This document shows positions 33,872 through 45,826 of a stretch of DNA of 64,000 nucleotides, in pieces (positions within the stretch are counted from its first letter, which is position 1; the number at the start of each line of letters is the position of its first letter). The notes under the pieces are model-generated. The model saw only the letters and a list, made by a program, of their open reading frames with translations. It ran no database searches and had not been told where the DNA came from. The position numbers and the translations under genes were made by a program. Origin of the DNA: Todiramphus chloris collaris (taxonomy: Eukaryota; Chordata; Aves; Coraciiformes; Alcedinidae). The DNA is taken from the NCBI GenBank assembly GCA_025345505.1, contig JANVCC010000125.1:2866894-2930893 (forward strand), given 5' to 3'.

Positions 33872-35499
33872 GCCTTCCCTCATGCACTGTTCTTGCTCCC
33901 CTACCACCAGACCTCCAGCCTTTCTGATGACAGCACCATTGCTCTGCGCTCAGTTCCTGTGATCTTCAAGACCAGAAACATCCTCACAAGTGCCACCAAA
34001 GCCTGCAGCATTCAGACCAGACTTCACAGTGGTTTCACAGGGTGAGATTTAATAGGCATGTTTTAATACGGTTGCTCAGTACAGAGGGCCCTTTGTCCTC
34101 AACAACATTAAACAAAAGAATACAGACCATAAATTTAGTGCAAAAACTGTAGTGAAAGAAAATGAAGTGGCGGTCCGTGGCTGCTTCTGCAGAGAAAGTG
34201 CCCTTACACTGCTGAGTAGTTTGGTTACGATCAGTCCTGAAGCAGCCACTGGGAATTAGAACAGAGTAAAATTACACAGGAGGAAGGTTGTGTTTTAGGT
34301 TCCTTGTGCTACTGCTTTTAAAAAGCCAGCCTACACAGCGACAGCTCTTCTCCCTCTGGAAGGAGGGCTGAAGCAGAGTTTGCGATGTAAAGTTTCACAG
34401 GGAAGTGGGGAAGGAGTAAGGTCCCTTTTCTCACAAGTATGCAAAATCTCTCATTTGTGGCTTCGTGCACTCACTGGTGAGCACAGACAGCGATGCGTTA
34501 GCGTAGGGAGCAGCCCCTGCTGTCACCTGTATTTCCACTTACCTACCCTCACCCCCTCCATACCCCAGGAACTCTCCCAACGCACACAAACACCACCTCT
34601 CCCTTTTGTTCCCTGGTCGCCTCCTCTCTGAAGGGATTTGCTGCTATTTCCCTCCTTTCCAATCCCATCCTGTCCAAATCATCGCTGCCAAGTTGCCCTC
34701 CTTGGCATTTTCACTATGCCACCCCAGCTGGAGTTACGTATCAACTTGGACCTCTCATCCTTGCCACAACCACGCAGGAGGTTCCCTGGAGGCACCGGGC
34801 ATTTGACACCAGCTTTTGAGAAATGGGCACCGGTTTTAGTTATGGGATGCCCGAGACCATAAGCACTGACAGCACCAGGAATCATCACCACGCTGAACAC
34901 AGCCCGGGCTCTCGTTTTAAAAGCACAGCCCCACGCAGTGCCCGTCATCGCAGCTACTGTAGTACGGCGGCTGCAAAGGCAGACTCGGGGTACAACGAGC
35001 TGTCCACGCCTCTGCTCCCCAAACACAGCCCCCCGGACACACAAAAACAGGGCCTGGAAAAAACCTCCCCTCTGACTGAGCCCTTTTTCTTGCACAAAGA
35101 GCATTTCTGGAAAGGCCTGGCATTCGGATGGGCAGGCAAGACAGCTGCTTTCAGTAATGCCCGTCATCGTGGTGTCTGGGCTTTGCAAAACAGGCTCTGT
35201 CTGTGAAAATCTCTTTTTTGTAAATTAAGACAAGAAGAGCCCTCTAAACTAAGTTCTCTCCCCTCCTCACTATCTCAAAAGGCAAATCAACCTGAGCTGT
35301 GCTCTCCTGCCTTGAGATTATTGCTAGCATTTTGAAACACCAGCCTCATCTGGCAATTCTGCACCTTAGCCAGTCTCCCTGCCTGCCTGCTCTAGCTGCC
35401 AGCCAACATCCTCTTCCCGAATTAACCCAACCAACAGGAGCTGCAGCAGAATCCGCGTAATTGCTCTTCTTGCTCCAAACAGCACGGTTTACAAAGGGC

Positions 35500-36100
35500 A
35501 CATTTCCTGCGGGAACCAGCACTGCAATATTCATTATTCTTAAGCTAGGGGTTGCTGCGGTATCTTTATTCTCAGACACCACCTTTAATCTCCCACCCTG
35601 CCATCAGCAGCACCCGCCGGCCGCAGCAAGCCCGCGACGTGCCCTCTTTCCATCCTCTCCCAGGCAAGCAAGGCGAGGGGCTCCAGAGAGAGCCAGCAGA
35701 GCAGGGCTGTTTTTTCAGCAGGCACCCGGCAAAGAGCTGCCATCCCCCCTTGGAGACAGGCATGCAACTTCCACCCGCGCTGGCAGGCGTGGAGCACTCA
35801 CGTTGGCGGCAGCAGCGGATCCCTTTGAACAGTTTAGCTGCGATTCACGGTTAGCCCCGGCCAGCGGATCTAAGCTGCTCTCCCCAGGGATGAAAAGCAG
35901 GTGCCTGCGTGACACCGAAGCATCCGCCCGCCGGCTGCCATGGCAAAGCAGCCTCGCGGTGAGCCAGTAGATCACCAAAGGGAGCCAGCGAGAGAGCGAG
36001 CAGCCCACGCTTTGGTGTGAAGAGCTGGCTCTGCGGCGTGTGGGATCCCCGCTACACGGGCAGGCAGCTCCTGCCTCTGCCTCTGCTCTTGGCTTTGTGC
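35500..36100. promoter_or_regulatory. GC-richer patch with promoter-like features
   Basis: CpG is denser here than in the flanks. On the plus strand GCCATGG at 35937-35943 opens six codons ending at a donor-like CGCG|GTGAGCC (GT at 35959). On the minus strand a donor-like AAC|GTGAGTG has its GT at 35801-35800, preceded by a GCCGCC-rich segment. Both cannot be first exons of the same gene. No TATA element or clear CpG island border was seen. The call is compositional only. Confidence 0.2.
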
Positions 36101-36621
36101 AGCCCTGTCCGATTCGGTGTTGCTAGCTCGTGTTTTCTGCCGAGGTTTAAAATAGCATCAGGAACGTTCCCTGTTGATTTCCCCGGCAGTGCTCGCTGAG
36201 CCGTGCCGGGTACCACGGCTCCTGAACCTGCCTCCATGCAGCACGTTAAAAAACCCATTTCCTTGCTTTCTCCCTCCAAGGGAGATGGTGGGGGAGAAAG
36301 CCCTGCAGACGTTTCTCCCCCAGCTACCAGCAAATCCCGACCTGAGCTAATTCTGCCATGGCTGAAAGCAGAGGATGGTTGCAGTGCATGAAGCTGATTT
36401 GCTGACTTACCCTTCATCTCTCTCAAGAATGCCAGGTGAAGAAGCCAGCCTCTCGCTCAAGAAATAAACCACAAGAAGCCCGGCAGCAGCCACTGCAGAG
36501 CTTGCTCAGAAGTTCGCTGCCTCTGTCACAGTGTCTGCAGCTTGCCAGGTATAGCCTGGATGAGAACACCCCGTGCTTTTCCCAAGATGAATGAGATCAG
36601 CACATATTCAGGCAAGGAGGG

Positions 36622-36640
36622 AAAAAAAAAAAAAAAAAAA
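36622..36640 (+). repeat. Poly(A) tract, 19 A
   Basis: An uninterrupted run of 19 A after AGGAGGG and before TTAAAAG. No associated retrocopy was recognised. Confidence 0.85.
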
Positions 36641-39215
36641 TTAAAAGAAATTGCCTCCTAAGATCTGGTTTGTGACCCAGAGGTAAAGCGTTGGTCTACA
36701 AGTTCCTCTGCTTTACAACTCAGGATTTTCTGGGGCGAATTTCACGGGGAGAACGTCTGCCTTTGATGTTGTCAGACGCGCGTTAAAAAGCAAGCAAATG
36801 GCATCTCCACGGGGTAGGCAGGAACCCCATCCTCAGCAGCACGAGATGGAGGGCACATGAAGGGTACCACCATGAGCAGCAGAGATGCCTTTATAATGTG
36901 AACACTGATGGTTTTTGACTCAAGCCAGGACCTCGCTGTTACAGCCTCCTATGGTCTGAGCAGCTCCTGACTCTGCTGCTCCTGGCTTTTCTGAGCGAGG
37001 TTGTTCACATTAAGGTCTCTTCTGGCTGGCTGCTTCACCACTACCCAGGTAGACAAAGTGCCTTTCGGCTGCCAGATTCTTCAAATCAAGCATTTCTCAA
37101 GCCTCATCACCTGCCTGTCAGGGAGGGGGAGGATGTCACTGTGCTGAAGCCCTGGGGTGACAGGGAGGCAGAGAAAGGGCATGAGCTGCTTGGAGGACTC
37201 AGATGAGCTGAAGTCTTTTCATGGCAGGGAGTCAAACAGCGTCATGTACCTCTGAGGTCTCAGTCCTTGTGCTGGAAGGATCCTGTGCAAGGATCTTTAG
37301 TGCAAGAGGACCGTGGCATGGCCAGGAATTTTAATGTCTGCCTTGGCCTTAGCTAACATTTGGGAACCTGCGTAGTGTAAGGATGTGGCTTTTTCCTTTA
37401 GTTTTAGCTAGGTGGAAAGTGAATGTATTGGAGGAAAAAGGAAGAAGTTAGACTATTTGCTCAGGATCAGGCCCCAAGGTTTATGGGACTGAGAACCCAT
37501 CTCAGCTCTCCGAGTCTCTACCCATTGCTTTAGCTACAGCAAACCTTTTCCCTTTTCCTCTCCTGAACCTCAGGGCTAGGAGTCACCTAGGTTCTGACTT
37601 CTGTCACAGACTCTGCGTAACCTTAGGTGCGTCCCTGCATCTCCCCAGTCCACTCACTTGCACAAAGCTCCTGTGCAGCTCATCCACGCAGGGACTGGGT
37701 TCCCTGCCTCCCATTCCTGGCCTCCTTCCTGGCCAGAGACTGGGATGTGGCTTTTGATGTGGCTGAGCTTAATATGGTGGGCTGAGGGGAAAGCCTCGCT
37801 CCCGCTGGGTGGCACTTACTCAGGAAGCAGCAGGGCAGCACACTGTGCTCTCCTGTCACCATCCTGAAGGTCAGGTTTGTTCTTCTGCATCAGCAGGGCT
37901 TGTGGCTGGCTGCCAGCAGGACCCCAGGGGAAGGTTTTTCCCACCTGCCCTGGAGGTCCAGCAGAGCCTCAGGCAGCTTGTTGCTTGAAGCAGGAGGCTG
38001 GCTTCAGCTGTTGGATGGGCAGGGTGCCCCAGTCGTGGTGGGAAAGCCAGGGAATGAAGCAACCACGCAGGGTCAGAGAAGATGCAGGAGAAAACCCACT
38101 CAAGGGCAAGCTTTGTGAGAGTTCTGGTCTAGGGACACGATCCCCAACCTCTGAAGTTGCAGTGGGTCCTACGATGCAGAGGGGCAGTGCTGCATAGGTC
38201 CCTTGGAGGCGTGGGCAGTGGGGTAGTGTATCTCCTCTGCCTCTGCTGTTGACCCACGAGGCAGCCATGGGCATGTTTGGAAGCTACACACAAGACTGAA
38301 CTAACCTACCTCAGACAGGTGCTTGGATTAATTAGTTAATACATGTTAAATGCTGCAAAGATTTAAGGCTTTGCTTAACTGTTAAGTAACTCAATCATCA
38401 GTGACTGCGTGGGTTGCCCGAGGCACATAGTGGATGAATCAGCCAGTCTCTGGCAAGTGCAAGATAGGGAGAGAGAAAACATTCCAAGGCTGGGTGACAG
38501 GACCATGGGTTGGTTAGGAGACAGCCCCAATTAGCTGAGGTTGTTGGGACTGGGGAGCTTTTGGACATACCTAAGAGAGAGGTGAGATCCTGTGCAGAAA
38601 AGCCTGCACTGAGGGGGACAGGGCTCTTGTAGGCTATGGAAGGGAAGGCAATGAATTCATAGCAGAAAGAGCTAAAAAGACCACAAAGAATTTCTCTGAG
38701 CTCTTCAGGCTTGTTATGACCAAGCCACTCTGAGGGTGGTGGGTTTGAGGCTGAACTGAAATGCTTTGGGGGATGTGAGACTGATTTGTGTAAAATGGGG
38801 AGCACTTACATGCCATGGACTCACCCGTCCTCCCTGCAGGGACTGGTCCCATGTTACAGGCTTGGGTGGACCATGAAGCTGCTGAGAAGGGACCAGCTTG
38901 TGTCCCACATGCCAGTTCTCCACGCAGCAACGCAAGCCAAGAGGCCAAGGGCTCCCAGTGGAAACACTGGTGCAGTACCGTCCACCCACCAGTCTGAGAC
39001 ATCTCTTCTGCCACCGCTCAGCGTGTCCCAGCACTCAGAGGTGGGTTCCAGACCCACACCCACGTACTTGGTTCTGTGCTAGAAAATTTCAGGTTGCACA
39101 GCCTCTCCGTTTGCCCCTACCCTTCCTGCTGAGCTTCTCTCCATGTGGGAGCTACCCACATATGCCATTGACTCTGCTCCCAGAAACCTCTGGTATGCTC
39201 AGGGGCCTTGGGACC

Positions 39216-39340
39216 TTGTAGATACAATGCTTAGGGACACAATTTAGTGGTGGATTTGGCAGTGCTGGGTTGATGGTTGGACTTGATGATCTTAAAGGTG
39301 TTTTCCAACATAAATACTTCAATAATTCTATCCTATGACC
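39216..39340 (+). mobile_element. CR1 LINE, short 3' end
   Basis: Sense-strand terminal roughly 125 bp: GATACAATGCTTAGGGACAC, TTTAGTGGTGGATTTGGCAG, GGTTGATGGTTGGACTTGAT, GATCTTAAAGGTGTTTTCC, and a degraded octamer tail ending ATTCTATCCTATGAC. It is the same 3' subtype as the copies at 13.9, 20.0 and 56.5 kb. Confidence 0.9.
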
Positions 39341-39451
39341 TCTGCACAGAAGAGGAAAGCCCTTAGAGTCATCTAGGGTTTTCTTCACCTTCTTGTGACT
39401 ATATGCTCCCCTTGAAGGTGAAACTCACTGATACTGAGGCTTTAATTCTAG

Positions 39452-39509
39452 GGTTAACCCCTGTGTGGAGGTGACTTCCAGCATCTATGACCATGGGTCC
39501 TTCAGCCAG
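39452..39509 (+). other. Exon-like segment with strong splice sites
   Basis: This 58-nt segment lies between TTTAATTCTAG and the near-perfect donor CAG|GTAAGA. Only one frame is open, VNPCVEVTSSIYDHGSFSQ, entering in phase 2 and leaving in phase 0. It does not join in frame to the segments at 40331 or 40766 without an extra exon. No family is recognised. Confidence 0.22.
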
Positions 39510-40330
39510 GTAAGATGGGGGACTCCTTGGCACTGTGCCTTATTCATAGACATGTTTCCAGGGCTTTCTGTGAGGCTGGATCTGGGAAGGACCTACGTGC
39601 CTGGCATCTGGATGGCTGGAAAAAGCCTCTGAGCTCTGCCCTGGTGAAACAGTCATATTTTGGGAAACAGGGAGCAGGCTGTAACGGCCCGTGCTGTTGT
39701 GACAGAGCTGCTTGACTAAGCCAAACCTCACTGCAGGGGCTGGGACATTTGCACGTGGCTCTTGCGAGATAAAGGTGTGAGCTCTGGAAGGAGACACAGC
39801 CAAGTACAAGCTCCAGGAAGGGCCAGCAGGCCAACGCGGAGGCCTCGGAGGAACGGCATAACCACGGTTCGCTCTCTTCCCTGCTCCCATCCTTGCCCTG
39901 CAGCCCTCCTTAGAGCAGCACGATGAGAGCCAGGCAGCCCAGAGAAGTTGCCTGGGTGTCAGATTAGACCTGCCTTAGTCTCGGAGGAGCTGGCGTCACG
40001 AGGAGACAGCCCACTGGCCCAGCAGCAGCTGCGGGGCTTGGCATGGGTTTGCAAGGCACCCCCTGCCCTCAGCCCTCGCCCACGTCCTTGCAGCTTTAAT
40101 CCTTTTTTAATTAACTGCAGAGGGGTGTGATGGTATCAGGAGGGGGTGGCCTGCGGTGTTTTGGGCTTGGTGTGTGTGCCAGCCAGCTGGGTTTGTTGTG
40201 AGCCTGTCATATCTCCCAGGAGAGCTTTCCCTCTCGCTCCTCTCGGGATCCGGCCGTAGCTCAGGCGTTAGGTGGATCATCCCCACGGCCCTTCCGTTGC
40301 TCAGGGACCCTGTGGTGTCCCACCTGGCAG

Positions 40331-40373
40331 GAGCTGGCATATCAAAGACATCCACAGAATTGTCAGCTGAAAG
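40331..40373 (+). CDS. Candidate exon a of a second unassigned spliced frame
   Basis: This 43-nt segment has the acceptor CCACCTGGCAG and the strong donor AAG|GTGAGG. In the frame that fits the next segment it supplies 13 codons, AGISKTSTELSAE, entering in phase 1 and leaving in phase 2. An alternative acceptor at about 40218 would lengthen it in the same frame. The upstream partner, which must end in phase 1, was not found. The opposite strand is open across the same DNA, which weakens the coding case. Confidence 0.18.
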
Positions 40374-40765
40374 GTGAGGTGGCTTCTCCAAAGGAACTGA
40401 GTACTGAGGGGGAGGTTTGACCTCAGTCAGAAACCAGGAATGGTGAGGTAACCAGAGCAGAGGTGAAATGGCCACGGAGATGTATGAGATGGAAACTGTG
40501 GGTAAGGTCTGCAGCTGGTAGGGCACTGAGGTCGTGCAAAAGGCATTTGGGTTTACTGCTGCTTGATGAGGATTATCACAGGGAGTCAACAACACACTTG
40601 CCTGGGGTTTGGTCTCAAGGATGAGGCGGACCCGGGCTTTCCCCACCACCCCACACCTCCAGCCCAGGGAGCTGTAGATGCCCAGAGCATTCCCAGGGAT
40701 CTGATGCTCCTGAGGAGAAGAAGCTGCATGGTGGACCTGAATGAAATGAAAATTTCTGTCTCCAG

Positions 40766-40899
40766 GCTGAAAGCAGTCTCTCGCTGGAAGGATGAGATGC
40801 TCTGGGGACAGATTACCTGCTTCTACTCACGGGACAGCAAGAAGGCAGGACAACTGGAACTGAGGTCCCAGGCTTCTGGCACTACCAGGATGACCAAAA
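40766..40899 (+). CDS. Candidate exon b of a second unassigned spliced frame
   Basis: This 134-nt segment has a strong acceptor (ATTTCTGTCTCCAG) and donor (AAAA|GTGAGT). Only one of three frames is open, giving 44 whole codons that include RWKDEMLWGQITCFYSRD and the phases needed to join 40373 upstream and 41027 downstream. The same frame is also open upstream to an ATG at 40566, so the acceptor might be false. I recognise no domain. Confidence 0.25.
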
Positions 40900-41026
40900 G
40901 TGAGTGTGCTGGGGGTCACTGGAGGCTGACAGCACATGATGTTGAGTCCTAGTATAGATACACCCATATATTAGCATCCACAGGACCTGTGTGTCCACCC
41001 TGCACCCCCACTGTGATTTCTTTCAG

Positions 41027-41196
41027 AGAAACCTGCCTGGCAGAGGCAGGATGCTGGTTTGGCTTTTCCCAGCCCTGGGGTGGCTCCTCTGTTGTCTGAA
41101 CATCTGAGAAGATCTTGTGTAACACGTGGCCTTGAGGGAACTGGAGGGGATCAGAGCAGGGAGCAGAGCATGGCTCTTCTTAGCCCCTGGGGATGA
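41027..41196 (+). CDS. Candidate terminal exon c of a second unassigned spliced frame
   Basis: After a 127-nt intron with GTGAGT at its 5' end and TTTCTTTCAG at its 3' end, the frame from 40899 stays open for 55 more codons to TGA at 41194-41196. Over both segments the joined frame is about 100 codons, longer than chance favours for a random join, but composition is ordinary and nothing matches a known family. A minus-strand frame (41023-41292) overlaps it. Confidence 0.23.
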
Positions 41197-43716
41197 GCAG
41201 ACACAGCTGAAGGAGTTGACCTGGATGAAGCCAATACAAAGAGGTGCCAAGGGGTGAACAACACTCCAGCCACACTTAGAAACCCAAACCACATCCAGTG
41301 ATCTGGAGAAGAGGCTGGATGCATTCAGAATCAGTCGGATGCTCTCTTGTTTTTAACTGGTGGAGGCTGTGAACCACTGTGACCGGCCAACTGGTGGACA
41401 GTAGGTTCTCCATTGCTGGAAATCTCCAAATCAACACATCAAAATTATTGCTCAAAGGGAAATTGTGGGCTTGGCAGAGGCAGTCAGTGCTGGGTTGTGC
41501 AAGAGGGCAGATTGCTTAGCACTGTACACCCCATGTGCCTTAAAACCTCTGACTGTGAAACAGCAGCTTCACTGGTCCCTCTTAGCTAGAGTCATTTGAG
41601 AAGTTCTGTGGGTCCTTTATGTGGAGGGTGAGGCTGCCAGCAGCATTTCTTACCACATTGCTGCTTCCTGTGCAAAAAAAAATGTGGGGAGAAGTTGACA
41701 CAGAGATGAGGGGGCCATCCTCATCCCTTGACTTTGAGGTGGCCACAAACTGCTGAGCACAAAAGGTGCTTGAAAGGAGGGAGAGCTGTAGAGGTGCAAT
41801 GTCTCTGTCTGCAACCTACCTGCAAGAAAATTGTGCAGGGGTCCTGCACTTACCCACCCCTGTGTTTCCTGGGCCTGTTCCTGAGCTGCTCCCTTACACA
41901 GAGAGCAGAGCAGGGCTTGGCAGAAGCACCAGGGAGGTGCTTGGTGAGGGGACCCTGGTCTTTGGGAACCTGATCAGCCCAGAAATTTTCCCACCTTGCC
42001 ATGCCGTGGCAACCACTCCCATGCTAACAGCAAGCCGTGGCCAGGCACCATGGCACAAACTCCTTTTCCCTCATAAATGCAGAAGGCAAATTTTCTGCTT
42101 GACTCAGTGGTGCAACCAGGGTGTGCTGCTGTGCCTGATGGACAGGCTTGGGCTGTGATTCTGGGAGGCAGCTCTCTGTTCATGAGGAACTCTGCATAAA
42201 TTCTCCTTGATGCCTCCCACTGCTCTTCTCTCTCAAAGCTGGGAAGTTTGGCAACAGCAGGAGCCTTGCTTGGGCAGAGGGTCAGGGATCGAGAGAGGCT
42301 GCTCATGGCTGGGCCACCCCAGAAGATTCCTCATGGGAAAGGTTTCAGGCCTGTTTCAAAGCTTGGCTGTATGAAGGTCCTCTCATCTGCTGCGATTCCT
42401 GTCTCCTGGCTGCCCTCTTTTTGGTGATGTTAAAGGAAGAGGTTTAAAAAAATCCTGTGGGTCAAAGCCTTATGAAACTTCCCCCTGTGACTACGGGAAT
42501 GCTTCACTTTGGGCTTTTGTTCTTGGGTTGTTTGGGTTTTTTTTTCCTCAACATCTGTCGACTGTGGGATTGGCATCAAGTCAAACACTGATCACTGAAG
42601 TCAGCCTTTAGCAAGTGCATTTGTTCACTCCCTTTTCCTGCTGCAGCCAGATGTGTGTTGCTCTCCTGAAGCAGTGCTGCTGGTTTCATAGCCCTGCTCC
42701 TGCTTTTCTCTTAGGGCACCCCTGCTCCACGGATGTTCTGGTCTGTGACCCAGAAGAGCCTCAGAGATGGACTCAGCACTCAGCATCAGCTGGTTCTGTT
42801 GGGAGCAATGTGGATTTTAGCAGGCACTGGGCTGTGTCAGAGGGCAGAGCTGGTTCAATGCTAACCTGCCTCTCATTCCTGGGGATGAATCCATCACAAT
42901 TGTGATGCTCCAGGCAATGAAGAGGGAATGGAGCAGAGCAAATGCAACGTCACATAAAATGGTGTTTCTTTCTCCATGCAGTTCAGCTGTGCAGAGCCAC
43001 GGTGCTGCCTGGCTGCTGCTTTTCTGCATTTGTGGTGGCTGTTGCCCATGGAGCTCACTAAAACCACAGTGTTTGCCACCCTGGTGGTGTTGGCTTGGAA
43101 AAAAGGCCATGACTCTCTTGAGAGGCATTGTGGAGCAGAGCAGAAGGTGCTTTCTTTAGGCCTTGGCTAGGCAAAGGGTCAGAGCAAAGAGAAACATGAA
43201 GGGTGTCAGCTGGAGGGAAGATTAGGATGTAGTGAGAAGCAGCAAAGATCTGCCTAGCAAAGGACATGGCCACAAAACCAGAACTCCTGACATGCTCAGC
43301 CTCATGGGGCTGCAGGGGTGACCCGCTTGGCCACGCTCGGTCTGTCTGGTACTTCCTACAAGCTGTACCTGTGTTATACCCTGATCTGTGCACAGACAGC
43401 AGAAGGGACCTGGGGGACACAGCAGCCCAGCTGCAGACTCTTTGGCAGCTTGGGCTGCACTTGAAGGCATCAGGAGATGCGCAGTGAACGCAGCCGATCC
43501 TCAGCACGGAGAACGGAAAACCAGAGGGACCAGAGCTGAAATGAACGGGATGTCCCTGCCAGAGGCAGGGCCTGGCTTGGCCTCGTGCTTTTGAACTAGT
43601 GTAGCTCTTGGCTGGCCACCCACAGAAGGAAGGCTGCTGCATTGCAGAGTGTGCAGAGAGGGAGAGGCAGCCGGGCTGAGCTGCACTCCGTTGCGGTGCC
43701 ACTGTGGTTGGGGTGC

Positions 43717-43798
43717 ATCACCTCTGTCGTGCTGTGTCACCTCTGTCGTGCTGTGTCACCTCTCTCGTGCTGTGTCACCTCTCTCATGCTATGTCACC
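43717..43798. repeat. 19-bp tandem repeat, about 4 copies
   Basis: TCACCTCT recurs at 43718, 43737, 43756 and 43775, with a last TCACC at 43794, an exact 19-bp period. Units read like CACCTCTGTCGTGCTGTGT with a few substitutions. Being non-triplet, the array shifts frame in each copy and produces three parallel spurious frames with Ser/Cys/Leu repeats. Confidence 0.9.
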
Positions 43799-44358
43799 AC
43801 TTCCAATTTCCACCCCCCCAGCTCCCTGCCACTGTCTCAGACAGAGGGATGTTGTGCTGCTGGCTTTAGCCCAAGAGGAAGGCAGTGAGATCAGGGGTTT
43901 GGGAGTGAGAAGGTTCCTGCTGTGCTGAGTGGAGAGGCTGAGCTCTGGGACCTTGGTCTGCAAGGGCCACCAGAGGGGAGGAGGCAAAGGCAAGCACAGG
44001 AACCCTGGAAGGGCTTGAAAACATCATGAGAGAGAATCGCATTTGCTCAGCGAGAAGGAAGAGCTGGCAGGGGATCTTTCCCCTCTCCTCCCATCTGCCC
44101 AGCGCTGAGCAAACAGCAGCTAAGCTTCCTGACACTTCCACAGGACAAGGAAGCATTCCAGTGCCATAATGGTAAGAGTGGTGGAAACCACAGCTGCAGT
44201 GACCCGTGCTGCATAGAACCACTGCCAACCTGGCCCACCAGGAGCAGGGCTGAGCTGTGTTTCCCACAGCAGGTCAGGGATGGATTTCAGAAGGGAACCC
44301 AGACATCCTGTTTTGCAGCTTCTTACTTTTGCTTCTGGACCACAATGAGCTCAGTCAG

Positions 44359-44390
44359 CCAGGGGAATAACTTGCCAGGGGAATAACTTG
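44359..44390. repeat. 16-bp tandem duplication
   Basis: CCAGGGGAATAACTTG occurs twice in a row (44359-44374, 44375-44390), followed by CCAG of a partial third unit. Confidence 0.85.
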
Positions 44391-45034
44391 CCAGTGGAGG
44401 CTGGAGGGGTGAGGAAATAAGGAAAAAGCTGATCTGGGCTCCTGCTTTGGAACAGATTAAAAAAAAAAAAAGAAACCAACTCAAATAAACCCAAACAAAC
44501 CATATTTTCTTAATGATGTAAAAGCACCTTTTTGTCTCCAAACTGGCAGGAACGTTCTATTGTTCATTTCTCTTAGGTTTGCTCCAAATCAGTTTTTGCT
44601 CAGCAGACATGAAGACTTGGGACTCCTTTTTTATCAGTCAGAGCAGACCAGACACACAAAGTGGAGCAGGGAACGTTAGTTCACATCAGCAAATACTTAA
44701 AGTTTTGCTGCCAAAGGTGCAAGAGCTTGTTCTTGCTGCTCACACAGGCAGCTAAGTGGCAAGTAACAAGAGGTGCCTGTTGGCTCATCTCAGGTGGGAT
44801 TTAGGAAGACGTGGTGCAGAGAAGGAAGGCAGGACTATCAGGCTCTTCTGAGATGACTTTGATTCAACTGTTGATGAACTTAGTGGGAGTTGGTGTCCTC
44901 CTGTATGTGCCTTGCAGGTTCCTTGCATAACCAGCAGGTTGAGGAATGTGATGATTCCCCCGTGTTTGGGAGCACTGTGTTTAATTTTGGGTTCACCAGT
45001 ACAAGGGAAAGGCCAACAAACTGGACCAGGGCCA

Positions 45035-45236
45035 GTGGAGAGCACAAAACATATGAGAAAAGGTCGAGGGAGCTGGGTTTGACCAGCATGGGAAAGAAGA
45101 TGCTCAGTGGAATGCAATTGCTGACTTTGGCTACTTAAGTGGTTAGAAAGAAGGCAGTCTTTTCTCCAAGGTGCATTGTGAAGAGATGAGGCAAAAACCA
45201 CAAGATGTGGCTGTGGGAAATGATGTTGGGACAATG
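45035..45236 (+). mobile_element. Older CR1 fragment (ORF2 C-terminal region)
   Basis: Diverged sense-strand CR1. AGCACAAAACATATGAGAAA, then GAGGGAGCTGGGTTTG, GCTCAGTGGAA, GGCTACTTAAGTGG, TTTTCTCCAAGGTGCATTG and CACAAGATG follow in the order of the CR1 ORF2 C-terminus, with many substitutions. A short frame at 44890-45138 still reads YEKRSRELGLTSMGKKML, the eroded equivalent of the [18 protein letters not shown] motif. No open frame remains. Confidence 0.7.
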
Positions 45237-45826
45237 TGTGAGATGTGAAACCTTGTGGGGGGGGAGGTGATTACTTTTTAAAAGCAAACCAAATCCTGTT
45301 GTCTCTCATTACATCCAGACCCTCATGCCCACAAGCAGCAATAAATGGCTACCCGCTAGTTTGGCAGCAAAACACTTAGCATCCTAGAATATGGCCAAGT
45401 TTTCCATCCAAGGCTCCTTGAAAAACCATGTAGGACAAGGGATGTCACCTATTGCATCTTTCCATCCTGTCCCATATCCATGGGTCACCAGAATCTACTC
45501 ACTGGCCTCTGTCTCCTATCTGAGGTGTCCTGAGATGGTGCATGGAGATGTGCTGGATCTTGCTGCCTTGCTCCAAGTGCCATCAGCATGTGCCGTTCGT
45601 GTAGCCCTTCTCCTGCCTTTGCTCCTTTTGGTACGTGCACACAAAACATCCACACCAGTCTGAACATTACTGTCATGGTGCCCTGCACAGCAGACAAAAT
45701 ATTTTTCACTCTGAGAATGGGCAAGGGCTGGGACAGCTGCACAGGGAAGCTGTGGATCTCCACACTTGGAGAGACTCAGAAGCCCCTTGGGTAAGATCCC
45801 GATCAAACTTTGAAGATCTCTCTTCT

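Larger units (their letters stand above)
27710..39215. other. Mostly non-coding stretch with exon-like segments
   Basis: About 11.5 kb without a recognised transposon. It contains plus-strand exon candidates at 28871, 29247, 32533 and 33815, the assembly gap at 32087-32186, a GC-richer patch at 35500-36100 and a 19-A run at 36622-36640. A pyrimidine-rich plus-strand block at 28330-28620 opens three overlapping frames by composition alone. A short (TG)n run is at 30118-30130. No protein family is recognised anywhere in it. Confidence 0.5.
39341..45034. other. Non-coding stretch with exon-like segments
   Basis: Between two CR1 pieces. It holds the candidate exons at 39452, 40331, 40766 and 41027, a 19-bp tandem repeat at 43717-43798, a 16-bp tandem duplication at 44359-44390 and a poly(A) run at about 44460-44471. 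A 180-codon minus-strand frame (40107-40649) overlaps the plus-strand candidates. No known protein is recognised. Confidence 0.5.

Noticed and set aside
34679..35206. Opposed frames of 169 (minus) and 127 (plus) codons
   Set aside because: Both strands are open over the same DNA, no splice sites support either, and composition is random-like.
43058..43702. 214-codon minus-strand frame
   Set aside because: Composition is typical of random translation, several other frames overlap it on both strands, and no family is recognised.
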